A stretch of 64,000 nt of DNA. Source: Sphingomonas oligophenolica. Lineage in GTDB: Bacteria > Pseudomonadota > Alphaproteobacteria > Sphingomonadales > Sphingomonadaceae. Positions 52,904 through 62,797 of this stretch are shown one piece after another. Each line of letters opens with the position of its first letter. The stretch's first letter is position 1. The notes under the pieces were generated by a model. It searched no databases. It saw only the letters and a program-made list of their open reading frames with translations, and was not told the DNA's origin. The position numbers were made by a program, and so were the translations under genes. The DNA lies in contig NZ_RCZK01000009.1 in assembly GCF_006438955.1 (NCBI RefSeq), positions 33,732 to 97,731 of the forward strand, read 5' to 3'.

Positions 52904-54478
52904 ATGATATTCGGGCGCGTCAAGCCAATCGACGCCATCCTCAACGCCACCGAAGGCAAGACGCTGCACCGGACGCTCGGCGCGTTCCAGCTGATGTTGT
53001 TCGGGATCGGCTGCGTCATCGGCACCGGCATCTTCGTCCTGACCGCGGTCGGGGCGCAAAAGGCGGGGCCGGGGCTGCTCCTCGCGTTCGCGATTGCCGG
53101 CGCGATCTGCATCGTCGCGGCGCTCTGCTATGCGGAGATCGCGGCGATGATGCCGGTGGCGGGGTCGGCCTACACCTATAGCTATGCCACCGTGGGCGAA
53201 TTCCTCGCCTGGACGGTCGGCTGGGCGCTGATCCTCGAATATGCGGTCGCCGCGTCCGCGGTCGCGGTCGGCTGGTCGGGCTATTTCACCGGCACCATCC
53301 TCCACCAATATTTCGGCGTATATTTGCCGGTCTGGCTGTCCGCCGGACCGCTGGCGCTGGGCGGCACCGCGGGCGGGTTCATCAACCTGCCCGCCGTCAT
53401 CATCTCGCTGCTCATCACCTGGCTGCTGATCATCGGCACGTCGGAGAGCGCCAAGGTCAACGCGGTGTTGGTCGCGATCAAGGTCACCGCGCTCACCGCG
53501 TTCGTCGCGCTGACGCTGACCAGCAGCCATTTCGACATGGCGCGGTTCAACCCGTTCCTGCCCGCGGGCTATTTCGGCGGCTTCGGCAGCGGCATCGGCG
53601 CGGTCGGCGCGGCGGCGACGATCTTCTTCGCCTATGTCGGCTTCGATGCGGTCTCGACCGCGGCGGAGGAAACCAAGAACCCTCAGCGCAACGTGCCGAT
53701 CGGGCTGATCGGATCGCTGTTGTTCTGTACCGTGTTCTACATGCTCGTCGCGGCGGGCGCGATCGGGACGATCGGTGGCCAGCCGGTGATGGGGCCGAAC
53801 GGCGTGCCCTTCCCGGCCGGCTCCGAAGAGCTCGCGCGTCAGTGCGCGACCTTCGCTGTCGATCAGCTGCCGCTGGTCTGTTCGAACGAGGCGCTGGCGC
53901 ACACCCTGCGGATGATCGGGTTCAGCACGATCGGCAATTTCATGGGCGTCGCGGCGTTCCTGGCGTTGCCCTCGGTCATCCTGGTGCTGATCTTCGGCCA
54001 GACCCGCATCTTCTTCGTGATGAGCCGCGACGGCTTGCTCCCCGAGGTGCTGAGCCGGGTCCATCCCAAGTGGAAGACCCCGCACATCGTCACCGCGATC
54101 ACCGGGGTCGCGGTCGCGTTCGCGGCGGCGTTCCTGCCGGTCGGGCAGCTCGCCGACATCGCCAATGCGGGGACGCTCTATGCCTTCATGATGGTCGGCG
54201 TCGCGCTGCTGGTGCTGCGCAAGACGGCGAAGGACCGCAAGCGCGCGTTCACGGTGCCGGCGGCGTGGCTCGTCGGCCCTGCGACGATCATCGGCTGCAT
54301 CTTCCTGTTCCTCAACCTGCCCGCCGCCGCGATGCTGGTGCTGCCGATCTGGGGCGCGGTCGGGCTGGTGATCTATTTCGGTTACAGCCGCAGCCGCAGC
54401 CATCTCGGCAAGGGCATCGTCGAGGTCCACACGATGGACGAGCCGGGGCTCAAGCCGGACATTCCCGGCACCGATTGA
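52904..54478 (+). CDS. APC-superfamily amino-acid permease
   Basis: The 524-residue protein has about 12-14 membrane helices. LMLFGIGCVIGTGIFVLTAV is the first-helix glycine motif that binds the amino-acid backbone, and FFAYVGFDAVSTAAEETKNP is the helix 6-7 motif of cationic amino-acid transporter-type permeases. GGGGGAA precedes ATG 52904 and an earlier in-frame ATG at 52826 lacks a Shine-Dalgarno sequence. The substrate is not predictable. A strong terminator follows. Confidence 0.92.
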   Translation: MIFGRVKPIDAILNATEGKTLHRTLGAFQLMLFGIGCVIGTGIFVLTAVGAQKAGPGLLLAFAIAGAICIVAALCYAEIAAMMPVAGSAYTYSYATVGEFLAWTVGWALILEYAVAASAVAVGWSGYFTGTILHQYFGVYLPVWLSAGPLALGGTAGGFINLPAVIISLLITWLLIIGTSESAKVNAVLVAIKVTALTAFVALTLTSSHFDMARFNPFLPAGYFGGFGSGIGAVGAAATIFFAYVGFDAVSTAAEETKNPQRNVPIGLIGSLLFCTVFYMLVAAGAIGTIGGQPVMGPNGVPFPAGSEELARQCATFAVDQLPLVCSNEALAHTLRMIGFSTIGNFMGVAAFLALPSVILVLIFGQTRIFFVMSRDGLLPEVLSRVHPKWKTPHIVTAITGVAVAFAAAFLPVGQLADIANAGTLYAFMMVGVALLVLRKTAKDRKRAFTVPAAWLVGPATIIGCIFLFLNLPAAAMLVLPIWGAVGLVIYFGYSRSRSHLGKGIVEVHTMDEPGLKPDIPGTD

Positions 54479-54494
54479 TCGGGGTCACTGAATG

Positions 54495-54536
54495 AAAAAG
54501 GGGCCGCGGGGGACATCCTCCCGCGGCCCTTTTTTC
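54495..54536. terminator. terminator after the permease gene
   Basis: AAAAAGGGGCCGCGGG (54495-54510) pairs with CCCGCGGCCCTTTTTT (54520-54535) around GGACATCCT. The symmetric A and T runs make it usable from both strands. Confidence 0.92.
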
Positions 54537-54540
54537 GTTC

Positions 54541-54677
54541 CACCCCGGCGAAGGGCACCCATCAAAGTATTACTGTGATGGGGCCCAAGGCCGGGGCCCA
54601 GTTGGGGAGGTCGAGGCAACGAAGCGCAGCGCTGATCACTGCTGTTCCCTAACTGGGCCCCGGCCTCCGCCGGGGTG
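54541..54677. repeat. composite repeat with nested palindrome, copy C
   Basis: Outer arms CACCCCGGCG and CGCCGGGGTG and inner arms GGGGCCCAGTT (54593-54603) and AACTGGGCCCC (54651-54661) pair. On the left side, 54553-54586 holds the nested palindrome CCCATCAAAGTA, T, TACTGTGATGGG, which is the element found in two REP copies but in a different host repeat. Confidence 0.85.
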
Positions 54678-54691
54678 GTATTTTTGTTTAA

Positions 54692-55696
54692 TCAGCCCAG
54701 CACAGCCTTCACCAGCAGCTTGAGGTCCGCCATCGGCCGCGCGCCGACGTGGCTGATCACCTCCGCCGCACAGATCGCGCCCAATTTCAGCGACGCTTCG
54801 AGGTCATGCCCGTGGGTCTGGCCGTAGAGGAAGCCCGCCGCGAACAAATCCCCTGCCCCCGTGGTATCGACCACTGCGTCGATCGGCTCGGCGGCCACCG
54901 TCGTCCGCTCGCCGCCGCGCATCGCCAGCGCGCCCTGTTCGCTCAGCGTCACCACCAGCGTCTCGACCTTGGGTGCGACCGCCGCGATCGCGGTCTCGAC
55001 GTCGGTCGTCGCGGTCAGCGACATCAGTTCGGCCTCGTTGGCGAACATCAGGTCGATCAACCCGGCATCGATCAGCGCATGGAAATCGGCGCGGTGGCGG
55101 TCGATCACGAATTCCGCCGACGTGGTGAAGGCGACCTTGCGCCCCGCCGCCTTGGCGACGTCGATCGCGGCGCGCATCGCGGCGCGCGGCTCTTCGGGAT
55201 CCCACAGATAGCCCTCGATGTAGAGATACGCCGCGTCCGCGATCAGATCGCGGTCGAGCGCCTCGGCGGGGAGGTAGTGCGATGCGCCGAGGAAGGTGTT
55301 CATCGTCCGCTGCCCGTCGGGGGTCACGAAGATCAGGCAGCGCCCGGTCGTCGGCGCACCGCTGCGCGCCGCAGTGTCGAAACGGATGCCGCACGCGCGG
55401 ATGTCGTGCGCGAAGACTTCGCCCAATTGATCGTCGGCGACCTGGCCGATGAAGGCGCACTTGCCGCCGAGCGTCGCCATCCCCGCGATAGTGTTCGCCG
55501 CGGACCCACCCGAAATCTCCTGCCCTGGCCCCATCTTGGCATAGAGCGCGCCGGCGTCCTCGGGCGAGAAGATCAGCTGCATCGCGCCCTTGGTCATGCC
55601 GTTGGCGGCGATGAACCCGTCGTCGGCGGAGCTGAGGATGTCGACGATGGCATTGCCGATCGCGACGACGTCATAGGTAGGTGCGGTCAAAGTCAT
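54692..55696 (-). CDS. PfkB-family carbohydrate/nucleoside kinase
   Basis: The 334-residue ribokinase-fold protein has the N-terminal GGSAANTIAGMATLGG motif and the C-terminal DTTGAGDLFAAGFLYGQTHG motif, whose aspartate is the catalytic base. The overall pattern (YDVVAIGNAIVDIL) is that of the adenosine kinase-like group in alphaproteobacteria. The substrate may be adenosine or a related nucleoside; this is family-level inference. Confidence 0.9.
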   Translation of the reverse strand: MTLTAPTYDVVAIGNAIVDILSSADDGFIAANGMTKGAMQLIFSPEDAGALYAKMGPGQEISGGSAANTIAGMATLGGKCAFIGQVADDQLGEVFAHDIRACGIRFDTAARSGAPTTGRCLIFVTPDGQRTMNTFLGASHYLPAEALDRDLIADAAYLYIEGYLWDPEEPRAAMRAAIDVAKAAGRKVAFTTSAEFVIDRHRADFHALIDAGLIDLMFANEAELMSLTATTDVETAIAAVAPKVETLVVTLSEQGALAMRGGERTTVAAEPIDAVVDTTGAGDLFAAGFLYGQTHGHDLEASLKLGAICAAEVISHVGARPMADLKLLVKAVLG

Positions 55697-55806
55697 GGCT
55701 CCGGAGAAGGAAGAATGCGCGCGCCCTATCGCGCTTCGCCTCCGCAGGCGAGCCCTGCGTCCGATCGGAGATTGACGCGCGCGCGCACCTCGCCGACGCT
55801 GGCGCG

Positions 55807-56484
55807 ATGATTGCCGCCTTTCTCCTGTCGATCCGCCAGCTCGGCGATCGCGCGATCCTCGCGGTCCTGGCGAAGTCGCTAGGGCTGACGCTGGCGACCT
55901 TCGCCGCGCTGGGCGTCGGGCTGTACGTCGCGCTCGATGCGGCGATGACCTGGGCGAGCGGGCAGCGCGACGGCGTCGGGATCGTCGCGATCGCGACGCT
56001 CGTCATCGGCGTCGGCATCGCGTGGTTGACGTTTCGGATCGTCGCGATCGCGGTGATCGGCTTGTTCGCCGACGAGGTCGTTGCCGCGGTCGAGGCGAAA
56101 TATTATCCCGCCGCGCTCGCCCGCGCGCACCCGATCGGCGTCGCGGCGTCGCTACGGATGGGGGCGGGATCGGCGATGCGCGCGATCCTCGCCAACCTCG
56201 CGATGCTGCCCGTCTATCTCGTCCTGATCCTGACCGGGGTCGGCACCCCGATCGCGTTCCTCCTCGTCAACGGCTGGCTGCTCGGGCGCGACCTCGGCGA
56301 CATGGCCGCCGCGCGCCACGTCCCCGCTGCGGCACTCCGCCCGCTGGCCAGGACGAAACGGGGCGAACGGATGCTGCTGGGGGTTGCGGTGACCGCGCTG
56401 CTCGTGGTTCCCCTCGTCAACCTCCTCGCGCCGATCATCGGCGCGGCGATGGCGACGCATCTGTTCCACAGGGGTAAGGCATGA
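55807..56484 (+). CDS. EI24/CysZ-like membrane protein
   Basis: The 225-residue protein has about five hydrophobic segments (LTLATFAALGVGLYVALDAA, IVAIATLVIGVGIAWLTFRI, ANLAMLPVYLVLILTGVGTP, LVNGWLLGRDLGDMAAARHV, LLVVPLVNLLAPIIGAAMAT). The NGWLLGRDL and VPLVNLLAPIIGAAMATHLF patterns are typical of the EI24 domain. CysZ members transport sulphate; this one need not. It overlaps the lipoprotein gene after it. Confidence 0.87.
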   Translation: MIAAFLLSIRQLGDRAILAVLAKSLGLTLATFAALGVGLYVALDAAMTWASGQRDGVGIVAIATLVIGVGIAWLTFRIVAIAVIGLFADEVVAAVEAKYYPAALARAHPIGVAASLRMGAGSAMRAILANLAMLPVYLVLILTGVGTPIAFLLVNGWLLGRDLGDMAAARHVPAAALRPLARTKRGERMLLGVAVTALLVVPLVNLLAPIIGAAMATHLFHRGKA

Positions 56485-56846
56485 AGCGACTGATCGCGGC
56501 GGGATTGCTCGGGTTCAGCCTGGCGGGCTGCGCCGTCCCTTCGACCACCGGGCCTGCGGTCGGGCGCACCGTGATACCGTATAGCGGTGTCGGGCTCGAA
56601 CGCGTGATCGGGCAGGACGCAGCGGGGCTGACCCGGCTGTTCGGCCCGCCCGACGCCGACGTCCGCGAAAACACCGCGCGCAAACTCCAGTTTCAGGGTC
56701 CGATCTGCGTGCTCGACGCGTATCTCTACCCCAAGGGGAACAGCGAACCCGTCGTCACCTATCTCGACGCGCGCGAACCCGACGGCAGCACGATCGACCG
56801 CGCAAGCTGCGTCGCCGCACTGGTCCGCCGCGGCGGCGGGAAATAG
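56481..56846 (+). CDS. small lipoprotein
   Basis: The 121-residue protein starts MKRLIAAGLLGFSLAGC, a good lipoprotein signal. The mature domain (LERVIGQDAAGLTRLFGPPD, ARKLQFQGPICVLDAYLYPK) resembles the SmpA/OmlA-like fold and contains two further cysteines. It overlaps the EI24 gene (ATGA) and lies four bases before the sirtuin gene. Confidence 0.85.
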   Translation: MKRLIAAGLLGFSLAGCAVPSTTGPAVGRTVIPYSGVGLERVIGQDAAGLTRLFGPPDADVRENTARKLQFQGPICVLDAYLYPKGNSEPVVTYLDAREPDGSTIDRASCVAALVRRGGGK

Positions 56847-56850
56847 CCGC

Positions 56851-57549
56851 ATGCGCCCGGTCGAGAATATCGTCGTCCTGACCGGCGCGGGCATTTCGGC
56901 CGAGAGCGGGCTCGCGACATTCCGCGGCCCCGGCGGCTTGTGGGAAGGACATCGGGTCGAGGATGTCTGCACGCCCGAGGCGCTGCACCGCGATCCCGCA
57001 CTGGTGCACCGGTTCTACGACGCGCGGCGCGCGGCGCTCGATACGGTCGCGCCCAATGCGGCGCATCGCGCGCTGGGGCGGCTCGATGCCGCATGGCCGG
57101 GCGAGCTGCTGATCGTGACGCAGAATGTCGACGACCTGCACGAGCGCGCGGGCGCGACACGCCTGCTCCACATCCACGGCGAACTGCGCTCGGCGCTGTG
57201 CGCGGCGTGCAGCAAACGGCGCGCCCATACGGGCGATCTGCCGCCGGGGAGCGTGTGCGCGGCGTGCGGAGCCCCGGCGTTGCGCCCCGACATCGTGTTC
57301 TTCGGCGAAATGCCGTACCAGATGGAGCGGATCGAAGCGGCGCTGGCCGACGCCGATCTGTTCGTGTCGATCGGCACATCGGGGGCGGTCTATCCCGCCG
57401 CCGGCTTCGTCCAGACCGCGCGGCATGGGCGCGCCGACACGCTCGAGCTCAACCTCGAGCCATCGGCGGGGAGCTATTTCTTTGCGCAGACACGGATCGG
57501 CGCGGCGAGCGCGCTCGTACCGGCATGGGTCAACAGCCTGCTCGCCTGA
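56851..57549 (+). CDS. cobB: NAD-dependent protein deacylase (sirtuin)
   Basis: The 232-residue sirtuin removes acyl groups from lysines using NAD. It has LTGAGISAESGLATFRG for NAD binding, TQNVDDLHERAG, the catalytic histidine in HIHGELR, and a CAAC ... CAAC zinc site. FYDARR matches the Y-x-x-R pattern that allows desuccinylation in class III sirtuins. Confidence 0.95.
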   Translation: MRPVENIVVLTGAGISAESGLATFRGPGGLWEGHRVEDVCTPEALHRDPALVHRFYDARRAALDTVAPNAAHRALGRLDAAWPGELLIVTQNVDDLHERAGATRLLHIHGELRSALCAACSKRRAHTGDLPPGSVCAACGAPALRPDIVFFGEMPYQMERIEAALADADLFVSIGTSGAVYPAAGFVQTARHGRADTLELNLEPSAGSYFFAQTRIGAASALVPAWVNSLLA

Positions 57550-57553
57550 TCCG

Positions 57554-57991
57554 CTATTCCCCCCGCGTCATCCGGGTTTCGAGTTCGGCGCGCAGGTCGA
57601 CGCGGAGCGGCTTGGCCTGGTCGTCGGTGCGGCAGACGACGACGGTGTCGCAGGTCGCGATGCAGCGACCCTGCTGGAACATCGCCTGTTCGATCGTCCA
57701 GCTCGACGTGCCGATCCGCCCGATTCCCGAGGTGACGGTAACGGGATCGGGGAAATTGCCCTCAGCCAGATAGGCGATCGCGACGCTCGCGACCATCGTG
57801 CGCTCGTTGGCGGGGCGACCGCCCTCCGATCGCGTCGCACGATTGATCCGGACGCGCGCGCTCTCGAACAGCGACGCGAACGCGACATTGTTCAAGTGCC
57901 CATTGGTATCGAGATCCTGATAGCGCGTGCCGATCTCCTGCGTGACCGGATAGGCGGCAGCGTCGAGCCGCCAGAGCGCGGGACGGGTCAT
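57554..57991 (-). CDS. acyl-CoA thioesterase (hotdog fold)
   Basis: The 145-residue protein has the 4-hydroxybenzoyl-CoA-type thioesterase pattern: TRYQDLDTNGHLNNVAFASL with the active-site aspartate region, followed by ESARVRINRATRSEG. AGGAGG precedes the ATG, next to the edge of a palindromic repeat. The substrate is unknown; beta-oxidation-type genes lie upstream on the same strand. Confidence 0.88.
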   Translation of the reverse strand: MTRPALWRLDAAAYPVTQEIGTRYQDLDTNGHLNNVAFASLFESARVRINRATRSEGGRPANERTMVASVAIAYLAEGNFPDPVTVTSGIGRIGTSSWTIEQAMFQQGRCIATCDTVVVCRTDDQAKPLRVDLRAELETRMTRGE

Positions 57992-58005
57992 GGTTTCCTC
58001 CTATT

Positions 58006-58135
58006 CCTCCCCGCACGCGGGGAGGTGGCGCGCGCCGAAGGCGTGACGGAGGGGCGGGCCGGTTTCGAACCGTGTCGTCTGCCGCCTGCCCCCTCCACCA
58101 GCTGCGCTGGTCCCCCTCCCCGTAAGCGGGGAGGA
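58006..58135. repeat. palindromic repeat, family I
   Basis: Terminal hairpins CCTCCCCGCACGCGGGGAGG and CCTCCCCGTAAGCGGGGAGG frame internal arms rich in GGAGGGG and CCCCTCC. It is the second copy of the family at 24054-24186 and fills the gap between the SDR and thioesterase genes. Confidence 0.85.
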
Positions 58136-58142
58136 ATGTCGA

Positions 58143-58925
<783 letters not shown>

Positions 58926-58941
58926 GGGGTTTCTCCTATAT

Positions 58942-59023
58942 CGTCATCCCAGCGAAGGCTGGGATCTCATGAGGCTGATGCGCGACGCTTGGGCTCGAGA
59001 CCCCAGCCTTCGTTGGGGTGACG
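58942..59023. repeat. palindromic repeat
   Basis: CGTCATCCCAGCGAAGGCTG on the left and CAGCCTTCGTTGGGGTGACG on the right form a large hairpin. The type is common in Sphingomonadaceae intergenic regions. It fills the thiolase-SDR gap. Confidence 0.8.
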
Positions 59024-59031
59024 GTTTGCTG

Positions 59032-60201
59032 TTAAAGCCGCTCCACGATCGTAACGTTGGCGATCCCGCCGCCTTCGCACATCGTCTGCAGTCCATAACG
59101 CCCGCCGCGCTGGTGCAGCGCGTGGACCAATGTCGCCATCAGCTTCGTGCCGCTCGCGCCGAGCGGATGCCCGAGCGCGATCGCGCCGCCGTTGACGTTG
59201 AGTTTGGCGTGATCCCCACCGACATGCTTGAGCCACGCCAGCGGGACGGGCGCGAACGCCTCGTTGACTTCGTACAGATCGATGTCGTCGATCCGCATCC
59301 CCGCGCGCTTCAGCGCCTTGTCGGTCGCGAACAGCGGTTCTTCGAGCATCACGACGGGATCGCCGCCGGTGACGGTCAGATTATGGATCCGCGCCAGCGG
59401 CGTCAGTCCATGCTCCTTGAGCGCGCGCGCGCTCACCACCAGCACCGCGCTTGCGCCATCGCAGATCTGGCTGGCGTTGGCGGCGGAGATCACCCCGCCC
59501 TCCTTCAAGAGCTTGACCGATCCGATCGAGTCCATCGTCGCGTCGAAGCGGATGCCTTCGTCCCGGTCGTGGCAGACCATGCCCTCGGGCGTCTCGATCT
59601 CGACCCCGACGATCTCCTGGCTGAAATCGCCGCGTTCGGTCGCGGCGGCGGCGCGGCGATGGCTTTCGAGCGCGAACGCGTCGCAATCGGCGCGGCTGAA
59701 CCCCCATTTGTCCGCGATCATCTCGGCGCCCATGAACTGGCTGAACTGGATGCCGGGAAAGCGTTCCTCCTGCCGCGGCGACTTGGCCTTGCCGAGCCCC
59801 GCCTGCGCGAACAACATCCCCGTCGATCCCATCGGCACGCGGGTCATCGATTCGACCCCGCTCGCGATCACGACGTCCTGCGTGCCGCTCATCACCGCCT
59901 GCGCCGCGAACTGGATCGCCTGTTGCGACGACCCGCACTGGCGATCGATCGTCACCGCGGGAACGCTGGTCGGCAATGTCGAGGCGAGCACCGCGCCGCG
60001 CCCGATCTGGAACCCCTGCTCGCCGCCCTGGCTGACGCAACCCATGATGACGTCCTCCACCGCGGCGGGGTCGATCCCCGAGCGCGCGACGATCGCGTCG
60101 AGCGTTTCGGCGGCCAGATCGGCGGGATGCCACCCCGCGAGCCGCCCGCCGCGGCGTCCACCGGCGGTGCGGACCGCTTCGACGATATACGCTTCGGGCA
60201 T
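59032..60201 (-). CDS. acetyl-CoA C-acyltransferase (thiolase)
   Basis: The 389-residue thiolase has the nucleophilic cysteine in DRQCGSSQQAI, the catalytic histidine in GGAIALGHPLGASGTKLM, and LQTMCEGGGIANVTIVERL for the second cysteine. The last motif has CEGGG where many thiolases have CIGGG or CGGGG. It is probably the last step of a beta-oxidation-like route together with the SDR downstream. Confidence 0.93.
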   Translation of the reverse strand: MPEAYIVEAVRTAGGRRGGRLAGWHPADLAAETLDAIVARSGIDPAAVEDVIMGCVSQGGEQGFQIGRGAVLASTLPTSVPAVTIDRQCGSSQQAIQFAAQAVMSGTQDVVIASGVESMTRVPMGSTGMLFAQAGLGKAKSPRQEERFPGIQFSQFMGAEMIADKWGFSRADCDAFALESHRRAAAATERGDFSQEIVGVEIETPEGMVCHDRDEGIRFDATMDSIGSVKLLKEGGVISAANASQICDGASAVLVVSARALKEHGLTPLARIHNLTVTGGDPVVMLEEPLFATDKALKRAGMRIDDIDLYEVNEAFAPVPLAWLKHVGGDHAKLNVNGGAIALGHPLGASGTKLMATLVHALHQRGGRYGLQTMCEGGGIANVTIVERL

Positions 60202-60261
60202 TTCCCTCTCTCCATAACAGATGTTATCTTGCCCGCCTCGTTAGGCCAAAGGGGTTCGCCA

Positions 60262-60927
60262 GTGCAAGTGAGTGACGCGATCGCGGCGCGCCGATCGGTG
60301 CGCGGGTTTCTCGACCGGGCGGTCGACCCAGACCAGCTCCGCGATCTGGCGCTGAAGGCGGCGCGCGCGGCGACCGGGGGCAATATCCAGCCGTGGCATA
60401 TCGACATCGTCCAGGGCGCCGCGATGGCAGAGTTGAAGGCGATCATGCGCGGCAAGATCGCGCGTGGCGAGACCGAGACGCCGGGTTATGACATCTACCC
60501 CAGGGACATGACCGACGCGGCCAGGGCGCGCACCTTCGGGATCGGCGAAGCACTGTACGGCGCGCTCGGCATCCCGCGCGCCGACAAGGCTGCGCGCAAA
60601 AGCTGGTTCGCGCGCAATTTTCAGTTCTTCGGCGCGCCCGCTGCCTATTTCTGCACCGTCGACCGCCGGATGGGGCCACCGCAATGGGCCGATTGCGGCA
60701 TGTATCTGCAGAATTTGATGTTGCTTGCGGTCGAGGCGGGGCTGGCAACGTGCCCGCAGGAATGCTGGGCGGTGTACCCCGACACGGTCGAAACGTTTCT
60801 CGGCACGCCCCCCGAACGGATGCTCTTCTGCGGCGTGGCGATCGGGTACGAGGACACGACCGAGCCCGCGAACACGCTACGCGCGCCGCGGGCTCCGGCA
60901 AAGGAATGGTTGACGGTGAAGGACTAA
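60262..60927 (+). CDS. nitroreductase family protein
   Basis: The 221-residue protein is an FMN-dependent nitroreductase: AIAARRSVRGFLDRAVDPDQ at the N-terminus, RAATGGNIQPWHIDIV for FMN contacts, DCGMYLQNLMLLAVEAGLAT and GVAIGYEDTTEPAN. AAAGGGG at 60248-60253 is placed for GTG 60262; the much longer open frame upstream is antisense to the thiolase and is not coding. Confidence 0.93.
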   Translation: MQVSDAIAARRSVRGFLDRAVDPDQLRDLALKAARAATGGNIQPWHIDIVQGAAMAELKAIMRGKIARGETETPGYDIYPRDMTDAARARTFGIGEALYGALGIPRADKAARKSWFARNFQFFGAPAAYFCTVDRRMGPPQWADCGMYLQNLMLLAVEAGLATCPQECWAVYPDTVETFLGTPPERMLFCGVAIGYEDTTEPANTLRAPRAPAKEWLTVKD

Positions 60928-61036
60928 CTGTTCCCCGGCGAAGGCCGGGGAACAGTCTCGACGCGAAGCGTCGACAGCCGCGCTATCGCGCGTCGATTTT
61001 GACAGGACTGGACCCCGGACTGCGCCGGGGAACAGT
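60928..61036. repeat. terminator-like repeat between convergent genes
   Basis: CTGTTCCCCGGC (60928-60939) and GCCGGGGAACAG (60944-60955) form a 12-bp hairpin with a GAAG loop. A second CCCCGG ... CCGGGGAACAG half lies at the right end near 61012-61036. It overlaps the nitroreductase stop and ends next to the helicase stop, so it may terminate both transcripts. Confidence 0.8.
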
Positions 61037-61037
61037 A

Positions 61038-62429
61038 TTACCGTGCCGCCGACGATCCGCCGCTGCGGCCCTGACCGCCACCGCCGCCGCCGCGACCACG
61101 ACCGCCGCCGCCGCCACCGCCACCAGCGGGACGCCCGCCGCGGCTCGCGCCCGCATAACTGCGGCCGTTGGTCGCGGTCGGCGCATGCGTCGCGCGCGGA
61201 CGCGCAGGCCCACGCTGCTGACGCGGACGATCTTCGCGCGGCGCAGGGTCTGCACCGATCGCGTTGGTGCGGGTCTGCTTGATCTTGTTAGCCTGCGCGA
61301 GGAAGTCTTCGGGCAGCGGGGTGACCGTGATCTTCTGCCGCGTCAGCCGCTCGATATCGCGCAGGTACGGCTTCTCGTCATCGGCGCAGAATGCGACCGC
61401 GATGCCGCTAGCGCCCGCGCGCGCCGTCCGCCCGATGCGGTGGACATATTGCTCGGCGACGTTGGGCAACTCGAAGTTGATGACGTGGCTGACGCCCGAG
61501 ACATCGATCCCGCGCGCGGCGATATCGGTCGCGACCAGCACCTTGACCTGCCCCGATTTGAACGCGGCCAGCGCGCGTTCGCGCTGCGGCTGGCTTTTGT
61601 TGCCGTGGATCGCGTTGCTGGCGATGCCGTTCCCCGCGAGCAGCTTCACGACGCGGTCGGCGCCGTGCTTGGTGCGGGTGAACACCAGCGCGCGGTCGAT
61701 CGCGGGGTCGCCCAGCGTGATCGTCAGCAGCGCCTGCTTCTCGCCCTGGTTGACGAAAGTGACATACTGGTCGACGCGCTCGGCGGTGGTCGCCGCGGGT
61801 TTGATCGACACGGTGATGGGATCGTTGAGGAACTGCCCCGCCAGTTCGCGGATCGAGGTCGGCATCGTCGCCGAGAAGAACAAGGTCTGACGCTTGCGCG
61901 GGACCATCCGCACGATTTTCTTGAGCGCATGGATGAAGCCAAGGTCCATCATCTGGTCGGCTTCGTCGAGGACAAGGATTTCGATCATCGACAGGTTGCA
62001 ATAGCCCTGTTCGATCAGGTCGATCAACCGCCCCGGCGTCGCGACGAGAATGTCGACGCCGCGCGACAGGTCCTGCCTGTTCTTGTTGATGCTGGTGCCG
62101 CCGAACACCGTCGCGACCGACATCTTCGAAAACTGGCCATAGCCACGCGCGCTATCGGCGATCTGGCTGGCGAGTTCGCGGGTCGGCGCAAGGACGAGCA
62201 TGCGGCAATGCGTCGGCAGGACGCGCTTCTGCGCCTCGACCATCCGCTGGATCGACGGCAGCACGAACGCGGCGGTCTTGCCGGTGCCGGTCTGCGCGAT
62301 GCCGAGCAGGTCGCGGCCTTCGAGCAGCGTCGGGATCGACTGCGTCTGGATCGGGGTCGGCTGCGTATAGCCTTTGGCTTCGAGCGCGCGGACGAGCGGC
62401 TCGGCGAGGCCAAGATGCGAAAAGGACAT
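61038..62429 (-). CDS. rhlE: DEAD-box RNA helicase (RhlE type)
   Basis: The 463-residue helicase has all core motifs: Q-motif region TPIQTQSIP, GIAQTGTGKTAAF, APTRELA, VLDEADQM, FSATMP, and HRIGRTARAG. The C-terminal tail is low complexity and basic (GGRPAGGGGGGGGRGRGG), typical of RhlE proteins that act in ribosome assembly and cold adaptation. ATG 62429 starts at MSFSHLGLAEPLV; the longer open frame upstream is not needed. Confidence 0.94.
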   Translation of the reverse strand: MSFSHLGLAEPLVRALEAKGYTQPTPIQTQSIPTLLEGRDLLGIAQTGTGKTAAFVLPSIQRMVEAQKRVLPTHCRMLVLAPTRELASQIADSARGYGQFSKMSVATVFGGTSINKNRQDLSRGVDILVATPGRLIDLIEQGYCNLSMIEILVLDEADQMMDLGFIHALKKIVRMVPRKRQTLFFSATMPTSIRELAGQFLNDPITVSIKPAATTAERVDQYVTFVNQGEKQALLTITLGDPAIDRALVFTRTKHGADRVVKLLAGNGIASNAIHGNKSQPQRERALAAFKSGQVKVLVATDIAARGIDVSGVSHVINFELPNVAEQYVHRIGRTARAGASGIAVAFCADDEKPYLRDIERLTRQKITVTPLPEDFLAQANKIKQTRTNAIGADPAPREDRPRQQRGPARPRATHAPTATNGRSYAGASRGGRPAGGGGGGGGRGRGGGGGGQGRSGGSSAAR

Positions 62430-62797
62430 GGGTATTCTTTCAATAAGGCCGGGCTCGGTCGCACGGAATCGGCGCACGAGGGGCGGTGGTGATTGACACC
62501 CCGCGTGAAAAGGGAAGCCCGTTAAAAACGACCGAGGCGGAGCTGGACCGCGGATGTATCCCGCCGTCCGATCACGCTGCATGACGCCTCGATAGCGGCC
62601 ATGTGGCGTGTTGCATCGCAAAAGTCAATCCGCGCTGCGCTGCCCACCGCGAATGGTGTGTTGGCCTTTTGTCACACCAAATAATGTTTCAAGTAACAAC
62701 GATGACGACGCGGTGAAAAGGCGATTGACTGGCAAGCAATCTCAAATACAGTCGCCGAATAACCGCAGATCGCGGAAAATCGGGGAGTTTCTGTCAA
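62430..62797. other. intergenic region between rhlE and the protease gene
   Basis: This 368-base divergent spacer has no gene-like frame. It becomes AT-richer after about 62600 (for example ATAATGTTTCAAGTAACAAC near 62680), where the two divergent promoters probably lie. TTGACTTTTGCG read on the minus strand near 62628 is a possible rhlE -35 region, but the -10 match is weak. Confidence 0.4.

Noticed and set aside
58050..58080. tRNA-like GGTTTCGAACC segment
   Set aside because: It resembles a T-arm only by chance; no acceptor stem, anticodon arm or CCA follows, and it lies inside a palindromic repeat.
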